64,000 nt of DNA from Siphonodentalium dalli (GCA_032622095.1 CP136067.1:75914705-75978704), one strand, 5' to 3'. Positions 11,491-24,149 are shown, counted from the first letter of the stretch. Numbers and translations: made by a program. Notes: generated from the letters alone by a model not told the origin.

Positions 11491-12342
11491 CCCCACCCCA
11501 CTACACTGTCCCTTCCACTTAAAAACATTCTGGAGATCAAGTTGGCCACAGGTGTTCAGTTATTTTATACCATGACTCCCTATTGTACTGTGTACAAACA
11601 TGCTATATAATATATTTGTGCTGTACACCCTACTGTGTGTGAACAGGAGTCCGACCGTGGGTAACACGTTTCTACTGTGGGTAACACGTTTTAATGGCAT
11701 TTCAATGGTTAAAGTTTATACCCATAGTAGAACTACATCCGAGTTGACCTTTCATTAACCTTCCATGACCTCGATCAAAATCACTCTATTTTTAAAATGT
11801 AGCGCCTCGCGATGAAAACAATTTGATACTTTCGTTTCAATTGAATATTATACTCACTAATGCGGTAAAAACGAACAGTTATTTCCGTGGAAATCACATC
11901 CAGATCAACAAATTGAACATATATTTCAAGAAATAGACGTAAAAAACTCGAACAACAAACGGTGGATTTCAAAATGACTTTCGTGGTTTCCTGTTCACTG
12001 TACGGCGGAGAAAAAAAAGTTCCCGCAATGTGTTATATTTATATTCATTAAATTCGTATTCCCATATATATATTCATGTTGTTTATTTATGGCGGTTTCA
12101 TCATGATTACAGTTTATTGTGAATTGGCTACAATGATACCATATTCGTACAATTGAATGTTGACCTAATTCAATGTATCAATACGCCTGATCAGCTGTGA
12201 TAGTGTACGTCGATGTACGGCCAAGTGTGGGGAACACAACGGGGATGATTGTGAATGGTGCGACAGAATCATCTTAATTTAAGTGGGTTTATTTCGATTT
12301 CATAGCAGTTGTTGCTCCTGTACCGGTCATGGTATAAACAAA

Positions 12343-12482
12343 ATACACACGTAGTGTTTCTGAATACCAAATTTACACCACTCGTGGGATTGATGATTTA
12401 CCACACTCGCTAAAGCTCGTGTGGTAAACCATCAATCCCACTCGTGGTGTAAATTTGGTATTCAGAAACACTACGTGTGTAT
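12343..12482. mobile_element. 140-bp near-perfect palindrome (foldback MITE)
   Basis: The arm beginning ATACACACGTAGTGTTTCTG pairs with the arm ending CAGAAACACTACGTGTGTAT over about 66 bases with only about three mismatches. The loop is the few bases around 12412. No open reading frame of note. Confidence 0.85.
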
Positions 12483-12898
12483 TCTATATATACCCCACGT
12501 GTCTTGGACTGTTGCCAAATTCACAGTGCTCCATTAGAGGGCCTGCTTGGACTGTTGCCAAATTCACAATGTTAACTGCAGAGAGGTTGTATGTTATTGG
12601 AGACGTTCTAATATGACAATAGGCTGGCCTAATTAACGAACCATGCACAGCTAAATACACACAAGCAACTTTTAATCTTCAAATAGATACAATTGTCGGC
12701 CTCCAAAATTCAATATACTTTCTTATATACAAACAAACATTGAACTCATACCATTGTTTCACTTAACCAAAATAGCGAATTTCCCCAAAAGAACGCATAT
12801 AGACTGCGCATGCAGAAAATAAAAGATGGCCGTTACTACAAAAAAAACAGACATGCGCACTCCAATTAAAATTACCCATAATTCAGTTCACTACACCA

Positions 12899-13375
12899 GG
12901 GGCTCCCAACAGGTTATACAATGTTTTCAGGCTATCAGATTATTTATATTTTCGACTTTAAGTTTACAATTTGAGCCTGTCCTCACTCTATCGATACGAT
13001 TTATCATAAACATATTATACACCAGTGGCGTTAACTTTACAACTTCGGCATCTACGTGATTATATCGGTACGATTCAGTAAGGTACAAACAATCTCCATA
13101 AAATACAGCAGGGGCTCCCAATAGGTTATTCCCATTTATTATGGGCTCCCAATAGGTTATACAATATTTTCAGGCTATCAGATTATTTATATTTTCAACA
13201 ACATATTATTACACCGGTGACTTTAAGTTTACAATTTGAGCCTGTCCTGACTCTATCGATAGGATTTATCATATTTTCATAAACGTATTATACACCGCTG
13301 GCGTTAACTTTACAATTTCGGCATCTACGTGATTATATCGGTACGATTGAGTAAGGTACAAACAATCTCCAAGAA
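12899..13375. repeat. Two-copy tandem repeat, about 200-260-bp units
   Basis: Both units (12899-13100 and about 13108-13372) run from GGGGCTCCCAA(C/T)AGGTTAT to AGGTACAAACAATCTCCA with the same internal landmarks (CAGGCTATCAGATTATTTAT, ACGTGATTATATCGGTACGA). The second contains a small extra duplication of its start. Confidence 0.8.
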
Positions 13376-13455
13376 TACATTCGCCCTGTACTCCATGCGA
13401 TATAAAAAAACCAAATGCAAGTAACACCACACTAGGTGGCGTAATAAGCGAGATC

Positions 13456-13691
13456 ACTGAGTCGCGGTCGTATTGGATTCATCCAGCCCCGTTACGTTGT
13501 TTCAGAGAGTCATCCAGCCCCGGTCCGTGGTTTTAGTGCTACAGGTCAAAGTTCTGGAGTAGCATTTTCACATAATGGAGCTTTTGAATATTTGAGACTT
13601 CCATATATGGAAAGGCTACTCCAGAGCATTGACATGTAGCACTAAAACCACGGAACCGGGCCTGGTGGATCCAATATGGCCACGAGTTAGT
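13456..13691. mobile_element. MITE, copy 1 of a family shared with 57957-58197
   Basis: The inverted ends ACTGAGTCGCGGTCGTATTGG and CCAATATGGCCACGAGTTAGT are imperfect reverse complements. Inner arms CCGTGGTTTTAGTGCTACA / TGTAGCACTAAAACCACGG are perfect. A second, more diverged copy with the same order of segments lies at 57957-58197. Confidence 0.75.
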
Positions 13692-15195
13692 GACAGGGCG
13701 TATTAGCAACACGTATCATTATATTTTGGGAAATGGGAAGTGGGAACCAGTAACGGAATCCATGGAGTTACCACTGTCTTCTACATTGTTAGAAAATACC
13801 GGTTTGACGGTGTCGGACCGTAAATTCGACGCGGCATATTCGAGTAGTTTGATGTTGAAATTGACAGTGTCTCAAACCACATCTGTATATACATGTACTT
13901 ACACAAGATGATACATGCACTACAGAGTAATTCACAAGACAGCGTTGCCAGTTTTTTTAAAACTTTCTCTCGTTCAATTCAGTTGACAGTGTTCTGATTG
14001 TTTCAAAGCACATACAATGATACATTTATACAAGATGATAAACGCACCAGAGTAATTATCTAGAGCTTCGATGTCAACAACAACAATGAACTGACTGATT
14101 ATCACAATTCCAACTTACAACTAATAATAATGAACTATTACAGTTACAATTATTACGCCAATTCACGGAGTCCGCTATTGCATGGTTAGGATAATCCTAT
14201 CAAACTATATATGACTCACTTATATTGATAGTGTCGTGATTTACGGTACACAGTTTGATGCATCATGTTATCAAATTCGAAAACATTTTGACTATAGGAA
14301 AACGTTGCTAAGACATCGCACAGTTATTACGGGGTCGACGGTTTCCATCCAGCTGACTGACTGTTACTGGTAGTGTCGTGATGTACGCATGCACCCGTTA
14401 AGACATGAACTGCGTTTACAAGTTACTGAACAATTTCACGCCATGCATGTTGACAAAATGTAAGCCATTCAGATGTTTTACTTTTACATGTACACGTGTT
14501 TGAGTTTTAACTGTGACAGCTTTGTTCCTTTATGTCTTAAAAGGGTATACCCGATTCCTATGTTTTAGAATGGTCGAAACTAGTATTGCTCGTAATGTAA
14601 AGCTCACTCATTTAAAAAAAATATATGTTAATAACATATAATTTAAAAAATAAATAGGTCAGTTTTCCGCTGTTATCGTTTTTAATTGTTTATAGTCAGT
14701 GAAAGGTGCGCACATTGAGGATTTCAGTTTCATCAAAACAATAATCGTAATGCCTATCGGGAAATCATATTGTCACCACGGGAACTTGGCTAATTATACG
14801 GTAAATTAGCAAATATTGTTGTTGACCCTTGAAAAAAACATTGGTCTGACCGTTATTAGTTATGGTCTTGATGTAATTGAATGGTGTTGAACCGTAAACA
14901 AAAATACCACGATCTGACAGTTACTGGTTACAGTCTGCCAGTTACCCATACAGCATAAATTATTTTAATTACGGGCGTTAATATCAGGTATAATTTTGGG
15001 TTCCGTCCGATCTGCCCATGCATGTTTCTATTTGCAGGTATTGGCATCTATAGCGAGTGAATTTTAGTTTGCCATAAAATGAGTTTTGGTTTCAATAAAA
15101 AATCCCAAGTTACCCAGTATATGCCGTCGGGAATTTGGTACAACAGTTATGTGACTGTACTGATCTAAATCAATCATGACTTTTAATTCTTTCAG
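13692..15195. other. No gene seen
   Basis: AT-rich sequence upstream of the predicted exon at 15196. A 73-residue open frame at 13690-13911 has no recognisable features. A promoter or 5' exon of the gene downstream could lie here but I see no decisive signal. Confidence 0.35.
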
Positions 15196-15898
15196 GTCAA
15201 TATGATGATTTGGGTCTTTATCGCCAGTATCTTGAGGAATGTAGCGAATAGTTTTCCCATTGTCCGGAATGATGAGATAACAACAGCTGTTGTTCACAGA
15301 CAGCATGTTACTGGATCCGACATTCGTGATTCATTTCATATCTCAGAATCCATCGTTCTGGAGCCAACACCTGCCGACTATGACCTCCTAGAACCCGATA
15401 AGGAATCTGCAGACTCGGTGCCAGAAATCAACGACGCGGATTTTGACGTAACACATCGTAACACGGAGTTGTACGCAGAAATTAATACATCACAAAGAGA
15501 GAACAGTTACATAAACAAGTCAAAGGTCACAACATTGCCGTATCATGTGGTAACATTTTATCATCATACAAATGCTGCGGACAACCCACGCATTTCTACG
15601 GATAAAAAAAGAGTCACTGTGTCAGCAATAACGACGGAAATTCCTAATGAACTCAACAGTACTCAGTTATCAGCGATGAGAAAAGAAGTCCAGAGAAACA
15701 AAGACATAGTGCGTTTCATATTCAATGTCACAGCGTTTCCTCTGAAAGAAGTAACACGTCCTCTGGGGAGTGTTGCTGGCCACCCTAGAGGATTAGAAGA
15801 GTCTACTTCTATCGGCATCTCAGAGTATTTGGCTACACATACCAATAATGTTAATCTAGAGACGACTACACTTTCGGTGGTTGACCAGAAATATATCC
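15196..15898 (+). CDS. Predicted secreted protein of unknown function, exon 1 (CDS from 15202)
   Basis: A good 3' splice site (TTTTAATTCTTTCAG) precedes 15196 and a consensus donor GTAAGT starts at 15899. The first ATG is at 15202, with an in-frame stop at 15184-15186 just upstream, so 15202 is the natural start. The 232-codon segment opens with a hydrophobic run MMIWVFIASIL, then RNVANSFP, which fits a signal peptide. It carries several N-glycosylation sequons (NTS, NKS, NST, NVT), few cysteines, and is rich in Thr, Ser and acidic residues. The exon ends in phase 1 (one base, C, of the last codon). I do not recognise the family. This is the best candidate for a resident gene rather than a transposon, because the next exon fits its phase. 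Confidence 0.5.
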
Positions 15899-15912
15899 GT
15901 AAGTATAAATAA

Positions 15913-18637
15913 CTTAATCTTATAGATTTGTTTGGTTTGGCCGGGTCTGTGTTATTAAAGGCACGGATGGACTTCGCGATGGGTGTTGCTGTTAAAATAG
16001 TCACACACATTAAAACCGCCATACTGGCCACAGACAGAAAGAATGTTAAAATGTAGATAGATTTTGTTCTTATGCCAATAATAAATATCGCATTAATAGC
16101 ATGGTATTAGTCGTATGCCTAAATTTTTAGTAAACAATAGTCTTGTTATGATACATTACAGTATGTAAGAGTGTGCGATACGTAAAACACTCAACGGCGG
16201 AGAGACCACACTTAGTGAACTTTCGTTAAATTTGCTTGTTTACAAAATATACCGATATAGCGCTCTCATATACTCGCCACTCACGATTTCAATGCTGAAT
16301 GGGTCACCGCAAATCACTCTCCCACAAAAATCACCACGGTGTTGAGTGTTTTTCTTATCGCACGCTCTTTACATGCTGTATATAAACAAATGATCCATCG
16401 GCTCACGAAGTGTGTTTTGTGGATAATATCGCATTCTTACTATCATTATAATATACTATTAGTATATTAATGAGGGAATTCATAACTTGGTAACTTCTAT
16501 TTTTAAATTAAAACCTACAACCTACAACCAATGTCATCCCTGCGTGCGTTTGGTTGGAGTGGAAATGCCTGGGGAAGAGTTAAGTTTACTCCAAAGTCAC
16601 CTCAACTTACGTAGACAATTCCGAATACCGGCACACAAACTGTCTATACCACGATACTGTGTCATTCCTGTAAATATATAGCACATGTTTTATCTAGAGA
16701 AACCCATGCTCTCACAGCATCTCACATAGCCTGTGTATAGGTGGTACATGCAATACTTGTATATTATATTTATACATATATGCTAATTTGTTTTTGTTAG
16801 GAGAGACCATGCATACATTTCTGCTATTTATGTACACATATATGGCGCCTAAAGTTCGCTGGAAATCTGCACATCCGTAACATGACCAACATGTGCCTCA
16901 AATCTGTATTTCCACTTAATGCCAACACTTGGGCTACACGGTGCCTGTTTTCAACACTAAAGATAATCCCGTCCGAAAAGACTGCATAATTATATACACG
17001 AAATAAAATATTTAAAAATAATAATGGCATTGGTATTTTCAGACTACACACATGGCATGCATCTGACAATCCATGATATCCTACTATTCTTGAATATATA
17101 ATTATGAACAAAGCAAGAGATACATTCGAGTTCACTTGAATTCGGCCAGTGAGGAAACTCGTGGTGACGTTTCTCTGGTCAAGTTTCGCTCAAATCGACA
17201 TGATTATGTGGGCGACGTATTAGGGATGAAATGAACATGATGACATAGATATGAAATTGATATTAAACCTCTCCATTTACCCTCCCATTATTAATTTCAG
17301 TAAAATACTCATCTCTCTCACAGATAGCACAAGATCCTCGTCTTTCCAATGCTTTGATGTGGGTAGTTTATATTCAATAACTATGTTTATCATATGATCA
17401 TAAGTTTCTTTCCCCAATTCATATGTTAAAAGTAACGAAACAATCCAGATATCTAATGATGTTTACCTCATTATCGAAACACCATGCAGGTTAATAAAGT
17501 TCTGAGTGACGTCAGATATTAGTTAACTGAACATAGCGTATTACCAGACACGAAAATTCTTTAAATGGATCAGGTTTTCCCAGCAATCATATCATAACAG
17601 TTATAGCATGGTTTACGGTTGATACGATAAATTATGAACAACGTTACTAGAAAACTTAATCATTCCAAGTCAAAATGACATGGTTTCAGTAAAATGGCGT
17701 GGCATATAAATCGTGGCGTAAATTACGGATTAGCGACATTGTATATTATCGACAACGTATATATTAGTGACAACATGCAGATTCTGAACACATGACTGAT
17801 CGGAGCGAAATCACAGTGCTAGTGCGTCACCGACTTGTACATAATGTTAGCTGGCCGATATTACAGAGCAAAACAAAACAAGTACGCAAATACCGAGTAC
17901 GTTATTAATCACATTTACTTTAGAGTGACACTCCACAGTTTCGAATGATCAGTAGGTGTAAAGTTCTTAGAATAGAGTACCAGTGTTTTTGACACTATGT
18001 GTGTGGCATGTTTATTGAGAGAAGGTTAGTTATGAATATGTGAATCAGAGGATGTCTTTAAGTATCAAGTAGTAGCGATTTCCGCGAAACTGTGGCTCCA
18101 GACACCGGCGTGACTCTTTAGCAACTAAAATTTGTCATCTCCGTGAAAAACAGTTTTTTGAAAATCCCAGTGGTGAGAAGTTTTAACATTTTTATATTAT
18201 TGTGAGGCGGTTACGCTCGAAAAAAATCTTGTTTTTGTGTCCTATAGCATGGGTAAACAAATTGGTTTATTTGGCCATTTTTGCATCAAAGTTCCATTTT
18301 TATGGCATATAATTTCAAGGGGCATAACTCTTGCTGTCCCCAATAAAATGATAATTATGTACCAAATTCTTAAAGCCTAGTATATGCTCAACCCAGGCTT
18401 GTATACATTGTGTATGTTTTGTGAGTTCACATTTGAGTTCAATGAATTGATGCCCCCCCCCCCCCTATTCATGCAGCCATCCCTGCAAAAAAATGTGGAG
18501 TGTTACCTATATCGCCTTCTACGACAGGGCCAAATACGATTGCCAATATAATAATCATGCCGCGAAATAAGGCCTATGTGCTTTCTATAACCACATACAT
18601 GTACACACAATCTAATGTCATGGTCGCTTCATTGCAG
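15913..18637. other. Intron 1 of the predicted secreted-protein gene
   Basis: The intron runs from 15899 to 18637 if exons 1 and 2 are joined. Apart from a MITE at 16157-16379 and a poly-C run near 18453, I see nothing coding. Confidence 0.4.
16157..16379. mobile_element. MITE with about 35-bp terminal inverted repeats
   Basis: The left end TACAGTATGTAAGAGTGTGC continuing to AAACACTCAAC is matched in inverse by GTTGAGTGTTTTTCTTATCG continuing to CACGCTCTTTACATGCTGTA. About 150 bases lie between the arms, with no gene. Confidence 0.7.
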
Positions 18638-18719
18638 TGAACTCGAAGATACGGATGTATTTCAATGAAATTCTGGAAGAGGAGCTGGACAAAATTGCAA
18701 ACGAGACACGAAATGAAAA
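18638..18719 (+). CDS. Predicted secreted protein of unknown function, exon 2
   Basis: An acceptor (GCTTCATTGCAG) ends at 18637 and a donor GTAAGA begins at 18720. The only frame open across this 82-base exon is the one that accepts the single base carried over from exon 1. The joined reading is I-LNSKIRMYFNEILEEELD, then KIANETRNE, an acidic amphipathic helix with one more sequon (NET). The exon ends in phase 2. The phase match between two independently chosen exons is the main support. Exon 3 at 38503 does not continue the longer frame directly (see that entry), so an intermediate exon in the 19.8-kb intron, or a short alternative C-terminus, is implied. Confidence 0.45.
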
Positions 18720-18937
18720 GTAAGATGGTTATCTTTTATTGTAATACGACCCTGCATAAAGATGCTTAAAAGCATTGTCCTGATTTGTCAGTACCATGGA
18801 TATCTCGATCCAGTTTTGTGGTGTAATTCAACTTTCACCAAAAAAATCGGTTTATCGAGATGGCCGCACGCGACTTTTCCCGTGCTTACTAACTCCGCGC
18901 ACACGATGCACCAATGTAGTACACAGGTAACACTTTT

Positions 18938-19525
18938 CTAGTGATCATCGTTCAAACGAAGCATGTTGGCCTTTGGTGCGGTATTTGGTCTGTAAACGCA
19001 GCCGATTATCCGAGAGTCATTTTTTCCTGGGTTAATTTCCACGAATATTGTTTCTATTACGTGTGGAATAAATTCACTAAGGTCGGGTCGATTTTTATAG
19101 TCAATGGAATCTTTTATGTAAAGGCATACACCACCTCTGCCATCATCGTCGTCAGCTCTGCACTTGAATTTCATAGGGTGATATCCCGGTATCTGAAAGT
19201 GCGATGCTTGTCTTATTTTAAATGTTTCAGTTAAAGCAATAACGTCGAATGAATTATTATCCGACTTTAAATCGCATAGGAGATTACACAAAGAATCGAA
19301 ATTTGCATTGATGCTTCGACAGTTGAGGCTGAATATTGAAAATTTTGGTTTTTTATTTGATTGATCTATAGTGTCTGATGGTGAAATGTATCCACATTCA
19401 TTGCAGGTATTAATAGCAGAATTTAAATAATCGTCATTTTCCTGTTCCGCTTCGTTCCATTTCATTGTAAAGTTATATTCATCAGAATCCCGAACCTCAC
19501 TCAAATTTACGTTAGGTGTAGCCAT
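18938..19525 (-). pseudogene. Non-LTR retrotransposon EEP endonuclease, 3'-truncated
   Basis: The minus-strand open frame of 195 residues starts MATPNVNLSEV and has an acidic leader of about 80 residues with a CNECG motif. The APE-like endonuclease domain then begins: FSIFSLNCRSINANFDSL, FDVIALTETF (catalytic Glu), GGVCLYIKDSI after an acid-rich DDDDGRG, and IIGCVYRPNT. It stops shortly after, before the GDFN and histidine blocks, and no reverse transcriptase follows at the expected place. The domain order is that of ORF2 of a CR1/L2/RTE-type LINE. It is a different family from the copy at 1641-2274. It sits antisense inside the big intron of the predicted secreted-protein gene. Confidence 0.8.
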
Positions 19526-20195
19526 GAGTACCTATAATGGAATGAATGAAATGTATGCCCTCCGCTTCAGAATGAATTAAAGATGTAAGCATGAATATGT
19601 ATAGTCCGTGCATTGTTACTAGAGCTAACCATAATATGAAATACATATTATTTTAATAATGTTTTGTATTCGGCGGGTATGTGTTTCTGGTAAGTCCTCG
19701 AATGCGTGTCAATCGACGGTCAATTAACATTTCAAATTCCGCTTGTTATTTTCTCATGAAAGTATTGCCAAAAATCGCATATCTGTGATTTGACGTGTAG
19801 GCTATCTAATTGACCCACAACGAGGACTTACGTCATGGTTGAAATAGATAACTCCATAATATATATGTAGGTATATAGACCTATGTGGCTAAATGTATGA
19901 GTGTATGCCAATAGTATGCTGAAAATACATGAACAAGAACCTATAATTAATAAAACATGAAGATTCATAAATGATTACATATACGTGTATATATGGTACA
20001 CCGACTTCTGGTTGTATTTGACAAAGTATAGTTTGTTTTTAAAAGAAATCTACTGGACACAAAGTCCTAAACACAAGGCCTCATCGAGCCTACAAATCGG
20101 TATCCCTATAAAGAAAGCTTTATATGGATACCGATCTATAATCCCGACAAAACCCTACCTCCGGGACCTATTAATTCGTCTTAATGAAGTTGACA
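19526..20195. other. No gene seen
   Basis: AT-rich sequence with no recognisable coding or repeat structure. Confidence 0.4.
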
Positions 20196-20880
20196 TTATT
20201 GTGATCCGAATGTTTCGGACCTGACTGTACTGTCACAACATGAACTAATTTGATGACATGGATTCGTGAAATATCGGAGTCGTCTCGTGTGCAAGAAACT
20301 TGAAAACATCACATTTAAGCTATTCCTGTTTCTTATGATGATATTCCGGTGCCTTTGGTGGTAAAGTGCCCATCTACACCACGAAGTCGGCGGCGGGGAC
20401 ACCGGGGTGACATCGGCGTCCCTGTCTCCAGTGGCCTCGATGACAACAGGAACATCCGGGGTGTCGTCGGCGTCCCTGTGGCTGGTGATGGTATCAACGA
20501 CGGAGGCCAAGTGGTGGGGACTGGGCTTCTCTCAGTTCTCCCTGTCCCCACTTGGCCCTACTGTCGGCATCCCTTCTTCTTCTGGACGGGGTCTTCTTTT
20601 TCCTCCCCCCCCCCTTCCTCCTCTCTCCGCGATCCCCAGGTTGTTGGTGGTCTCCAGCAACCGGGTTACGGCCGACAGAGGGTCGGTGTAACCCGGTATG
20701 TCAAAAAACTGGCTGCCTGACCGGTGTACGTTCCAGGTCAGGCAGTGATCCAGGTTGATTGAACTCAGCACGAGCCTGACTTCAGCGGGGATTATAGACG
20801 AATCCATTGTCCGCTGAAGTCAGTAATCAGATCGCCAGGTGGTCGATGTCCAGGAGCGCTCAAGTCTTATCCCACCGGCG
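20196..20880 (-). pseudogene. Basic/Pro-rich repeat-encoded protein family, unit 1
   Basis: On the minus strand the reading begins at 20807 with MDSSIIPAEVRLVLSSIN, then CLTWNVHRSGSQFF, the N-terminal block of a protein family repeated five times in this region. After a Gly/Arg-rich stretch the frame breaks; in shifted frames the text continues with a PVVIEATGDRDADVTP-like acidic/proline repeat that also occurs in units 2 and 3. The general plan, a conserved N-terminal block of about 60 residues, a Lys/Arg cluster, then a Pro/Asp/Thr-rich region, suggests an ORF1-type nucleic-acid-binding protein of a retroelement, but that is inference. I do not recognise a named domain. Confidence 0.5.
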
Positions 20881-21842
20881 GTCGGAGCTCGAATGATCGC
20901 AATTTTTTTTATTGGAGGTTTTGGGACTGGACCCAGGGAGGATTCGAAAGGGGCGGAACACCTTTCCTACAACCCACTTTAAAGTTTTCAAAGGGTCATG
21001 GAGATGAAAGTACAAAACGCATGACAGATGAACATGAAATGGAATTAGCTATTGCTCGCTTGGTAGTTTCTATCAGTTCCCACACATCCGAAACGGAGGA
21101 GCTGATGGTGTTGTTGTTGTTGTTGTTGTTGATGGTGCTGCCCGTGGAGATGGGGGACACCGGGTTTAGAAGGAATTCCGGTGTCCGAGGTGGTAGAGTG
21201 TCCATCTTCTCATCAAAGCTGGCGGCAGGCACGTCCGGGTTGTTTCGGCGTCCCTGTCTCCGCTAGCCTCGGTGACGACAGCAGGGACCTCCGGCAGATC
21301 AACGGTGTACCTGCTAGCTGGTGTGATGTCGTTGACGACCGCTTCAGCAGCCAAGTGGAGGGGAGCTGGACGTCTCTCAGCTCGCCCCTGTCTCCACTTG
21401 GCTCTTGTGTCGGTGTCCCTTCTCTTCCTGTTGGGGGTCTTATTCTTCCGCCTCTTCTTTGGATTCTGGTCCCAGAGGTCCAAGTCTCCGTGCCGGATGG
21501 TAGGTCGTTGGTGAGGTCCAGCTTCCGATGTACCGCCAGCAGAGGGTACTGCGGGAGCAATCCGGTACCCCAAGGATAGATGCACAAAGCCCCCTTTAGC
21601 CTGGGTTAGAGTCCAGCTAAAGGTGTCCACAATGCGCAATATATCCAAGGCCGCGACCACGGCAGAGGGGATTAGCTGCATAATCCTCTGCCAAGTCCAA
21701 AACAGTTCACTCCGAATCGCTCGGGCGGCTAAGTTCTTTTCAGAACGGCCACACAACTCACAAGCGACCCGGGCTCAGCTAGCCGGAACAGCGACAAGAC
21801 GCAGAGCGAAAAGCTTTGCGACTTGTCCGCTCAACGGCTAAC
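20881..21842 (-). pseudogene. Basic/Pro-rich repeat-encoded protein family, unit 2
   Basis: The minus-strand frame 21756-21166 encodes 196 residues: RIMQLIPSAVVAALDILRIV, DTFSWTLTQAKGGFVHLSLG, a basic patch KKRRKNKTPNRKRRD, and EVPAVVTEASGDRDAET. Its C-terminal part continues in another frame at 21232-20996 with DTLPPRTPEF and a poly-Asn run made by a GTT microsatellite. The 5' flank (about 21760-21840) resembles that of unit 5. The 3' flank has the phrase CCTACAACCCACTT in an about 60-base shared tail. Broken by at least one frameshift. Confidence 0.55.
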
Positions 21843-22960
21843 CAAGGAATGAATTATCGCAATATTATATTATATGGGGTTTGGGATTTGACCAGGGAAG
21901 ATTTGGAAGGGGGGCACCCCTTCCCTACAACCCACTGTTGAATTTTAATAGGAACATGTTATGGTAATACATAAGCATGAAGTGGTGAAGATGGAATGAA
22001 AATGAGTTGTCTTGGCCTTCTTTTTTTTTCGATGTTCTGTTGTTGTCGCTGCTGTTGTTGTTGTTTCTGTTTCGGAGTCGGAGGCGATGGTCCTGGCTAG
22101 TATCATTTCTTTTAACTTTGCCATTTCATCTGCTACTTTGTTTGCTGCTGTCATCGTCTCCAGAGCTTCCTGAACGACTTCGTCCCTCACTGAAGAGTTG
22201 GAACCGCAGCTGTTGTTGTTGATGCTGGTGGAGATGGAGGACACCGGGATGTGCTGGTACTCCGGTGTCCGAGGTGGTAAACTGTCCAACTCCACATCGA
22301 AGCTGGTGGCAGGAACATCTGGGGTGGTGTCCACGTCCCTGTCTCCGCTCGCCTCGATGACGACAGCAGGGACCTCCGGAGTCCCTGCTAGCTGGTGCAA
22401 TGTCGTCTGTCTCCATGCAGGTCGGGTCTTCTGGGCGTCTCTCAGACAACTCCGACATGCCGGCTGTGACACTGGACGGCTGAACCACACGGGGAGGGGT
22501 GACCGGCAGATCAATGGTCACCCCATCTTCTTCTTCCACTTCGCCCGTCTGGCGGCGTCCCTTCTCCGTCGAGCTGTTGTCTTTCTCTTCGGGGGCGCTG
22601 TCTTCATCTTCTTCATGTTACGGCAGGTCTCGGCGTTCCTGTCCCGGGCCACAGACAGTCCTCTGTCCGGAATTCAATGCAAAATACCAGATAGCCCCTG
22701 TTAGCCTGGAGATTTCAGCTAACAGTGTCCACTATCTGACTTCTTTGCATTGCAGCTAACGCGGCGTCGGGGATTAGCTCCATAATCCGTCCTGAGCCTA
22801 ATCCAAAACCGTCTCACTCAGGCCGGCATCAGCACGAGGGCGGCTGCTCCCCGAAGGTCACAATCCACACAACTCACTCGTGCTAACGTCTGACAAGAGG
22901 AACAGCAGACAGACAAAGCAATAATGACTGTCCCGCTCGACTCCTGCCATAAATTATCGC
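21843..22960 (-). pseudogene. Basic/Pro-rich repeat-encoded protein family, unit 3
   Basis: The N-terminal block near 22780-22640 reads RIMELIPDAALAAMQ and is closed by a stop soon after. The best-preserved part is C-terminal (22514-21945): PEVPAVVIEASGDRDVDT, ELDSLPPRTPEY, then a helical segment VADEMAKLKEMILART and a Ser/Thr/Lys-rich end (SDSETETTTTAATTTEHRKK). Unit 4 has the same C-terminal helix (VDQLIAELKERVLAES). Unit 3 lies head to head with unit 4; their 5' ends are only some tens of bases apart near 22960. Confidence 0.55.
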
Positions 22961-24110
22961 AATTATGTTTCCTTTACAATTTAAACGAAAGACACGGGCG
23001 CCGCTGAAAACACATCAATTTTGGTCAATCACAATCGTTTATTTACACAATGCAAGTTACCATCCAACGCATTCTCGATCCGGCAGCTCGCTGGGACGGT
23101 CGCAAAAGTGCTTGACGCACTAAGCCAGTGAGTTGCCGTGACTTTTCTGTCGAAGGCTCGGTGGACAATGGATTCTACTCTAATCCCCACCGAGCTTTTG
23201 CACGCGCTGAGCTGTTTCCAGTCGACTCGCTGTGTTAGCTGGTCTCTCCATGCTAACAGGGGTCGACTGGAAGTTGTTTTGGACATCCATGTCACTCCGG
23301 TAGAACCCTCTACCGGCCGTGGCCTGGAAGGACCGTCCGGACTCCACCGGACTGGGGTTGACCAGACCAACTGGAGGACTACTTCATCAAGGATAAAGAA
23401 AAAGATACCCAAGACGCCATCGATGAGGAAAAGGGACGCCGACAGGAAGGCCAGGTGGAAACAGGGAGCTGAGAGACACCCAGCTCCCCCCCCACTTGGC
23501 CTCGGGTCGACACCAGACACCCACCGTCGTCGCCACATAGATCACCACCACCAGCGGAAACAGGGACACCGGACCTACCCTGGAGGTCCCTGCCGCCGTG
23601 GACAGAGGAGACAGGGGCACTGATGACATCCCAGACGCCCCTGCCGCTGACTTCACGGTACGGATGGAGACACCACCAGCTCCACAGACGGAGGGGGCCA
23701 TGCACACACACCGTCCCGAAGACACCGACGTGCCACGGCCCGGAGTCTTCACCCCAAGTGAGAGAATACCACAAGATGTCGATCAGCTGATTGCAGAGCT
23801 CAAAGAAAGGGTCCTGGCGGAATCAAACCAAGGCAGAACCTACAAGTTCAACAAAGCGGAACAACAGCTAGCTCACTACATAATTATTTATACAGAAGCC
23901 GACGCCCTGGACACTGCAACAGTTGGATTTACAATCACCGACAGCTCTCCCTCGGATGCCTCTTCGTCAGCACCACCACCGACGAAGAGGCACAAGAAAA
24001 AAGAACAAGAAAAGATGAAGTACCAAAAAATAAAGCTAAAAATGAGGGATTAAGGAAAGGGTCACTCGACCCTTTCGACAATCCCGGGGTTAACCCCCCA
24101 AACCACTCTC
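22961..24110 (+). pseudogene. Basic/Pro-rich repeat-encoded protein family, unit 4
   Basis: The plus-strand frame 23138-23623 reads WTMDSTLIPTELLHALSCF, CVSWSLHANRGRLEVVLD, a basic patch (IKKKIPKTPSMRKRDADRKA) and proline-rich sequence. The frame at 23598-24053 continues with DDIPDAPAADFTVRMETPP, VDQLIAELKERVLAESN and a Lys-rich end KRHKKKEQEKMKYQKIK, then a stop. The two frames overlap and differ, so one frameshift separates them. A run of A at about 24113-24124 may be a poly-A tail, which would fit retrotransposition. Orientation is opposite to units 1-3. Confidence 0.55.
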
Positions 24111-24149
24111 CTAAAAAAAAAAAAGGAGTACTCCGTGCAAACAAATCGA

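Noticed and set aside
13690-13911. 73-residue frame beginning at a MITE end
   Set aside because: No splice sites in suitable places and no recognisable features.
20349-20720. Plus-strand open frames opposite units 1-3 of the basic/Pro-rich family
   Set aside because: The minus-strand reading is the one conserved among units; the plus-strand frames differ from copy to copy.
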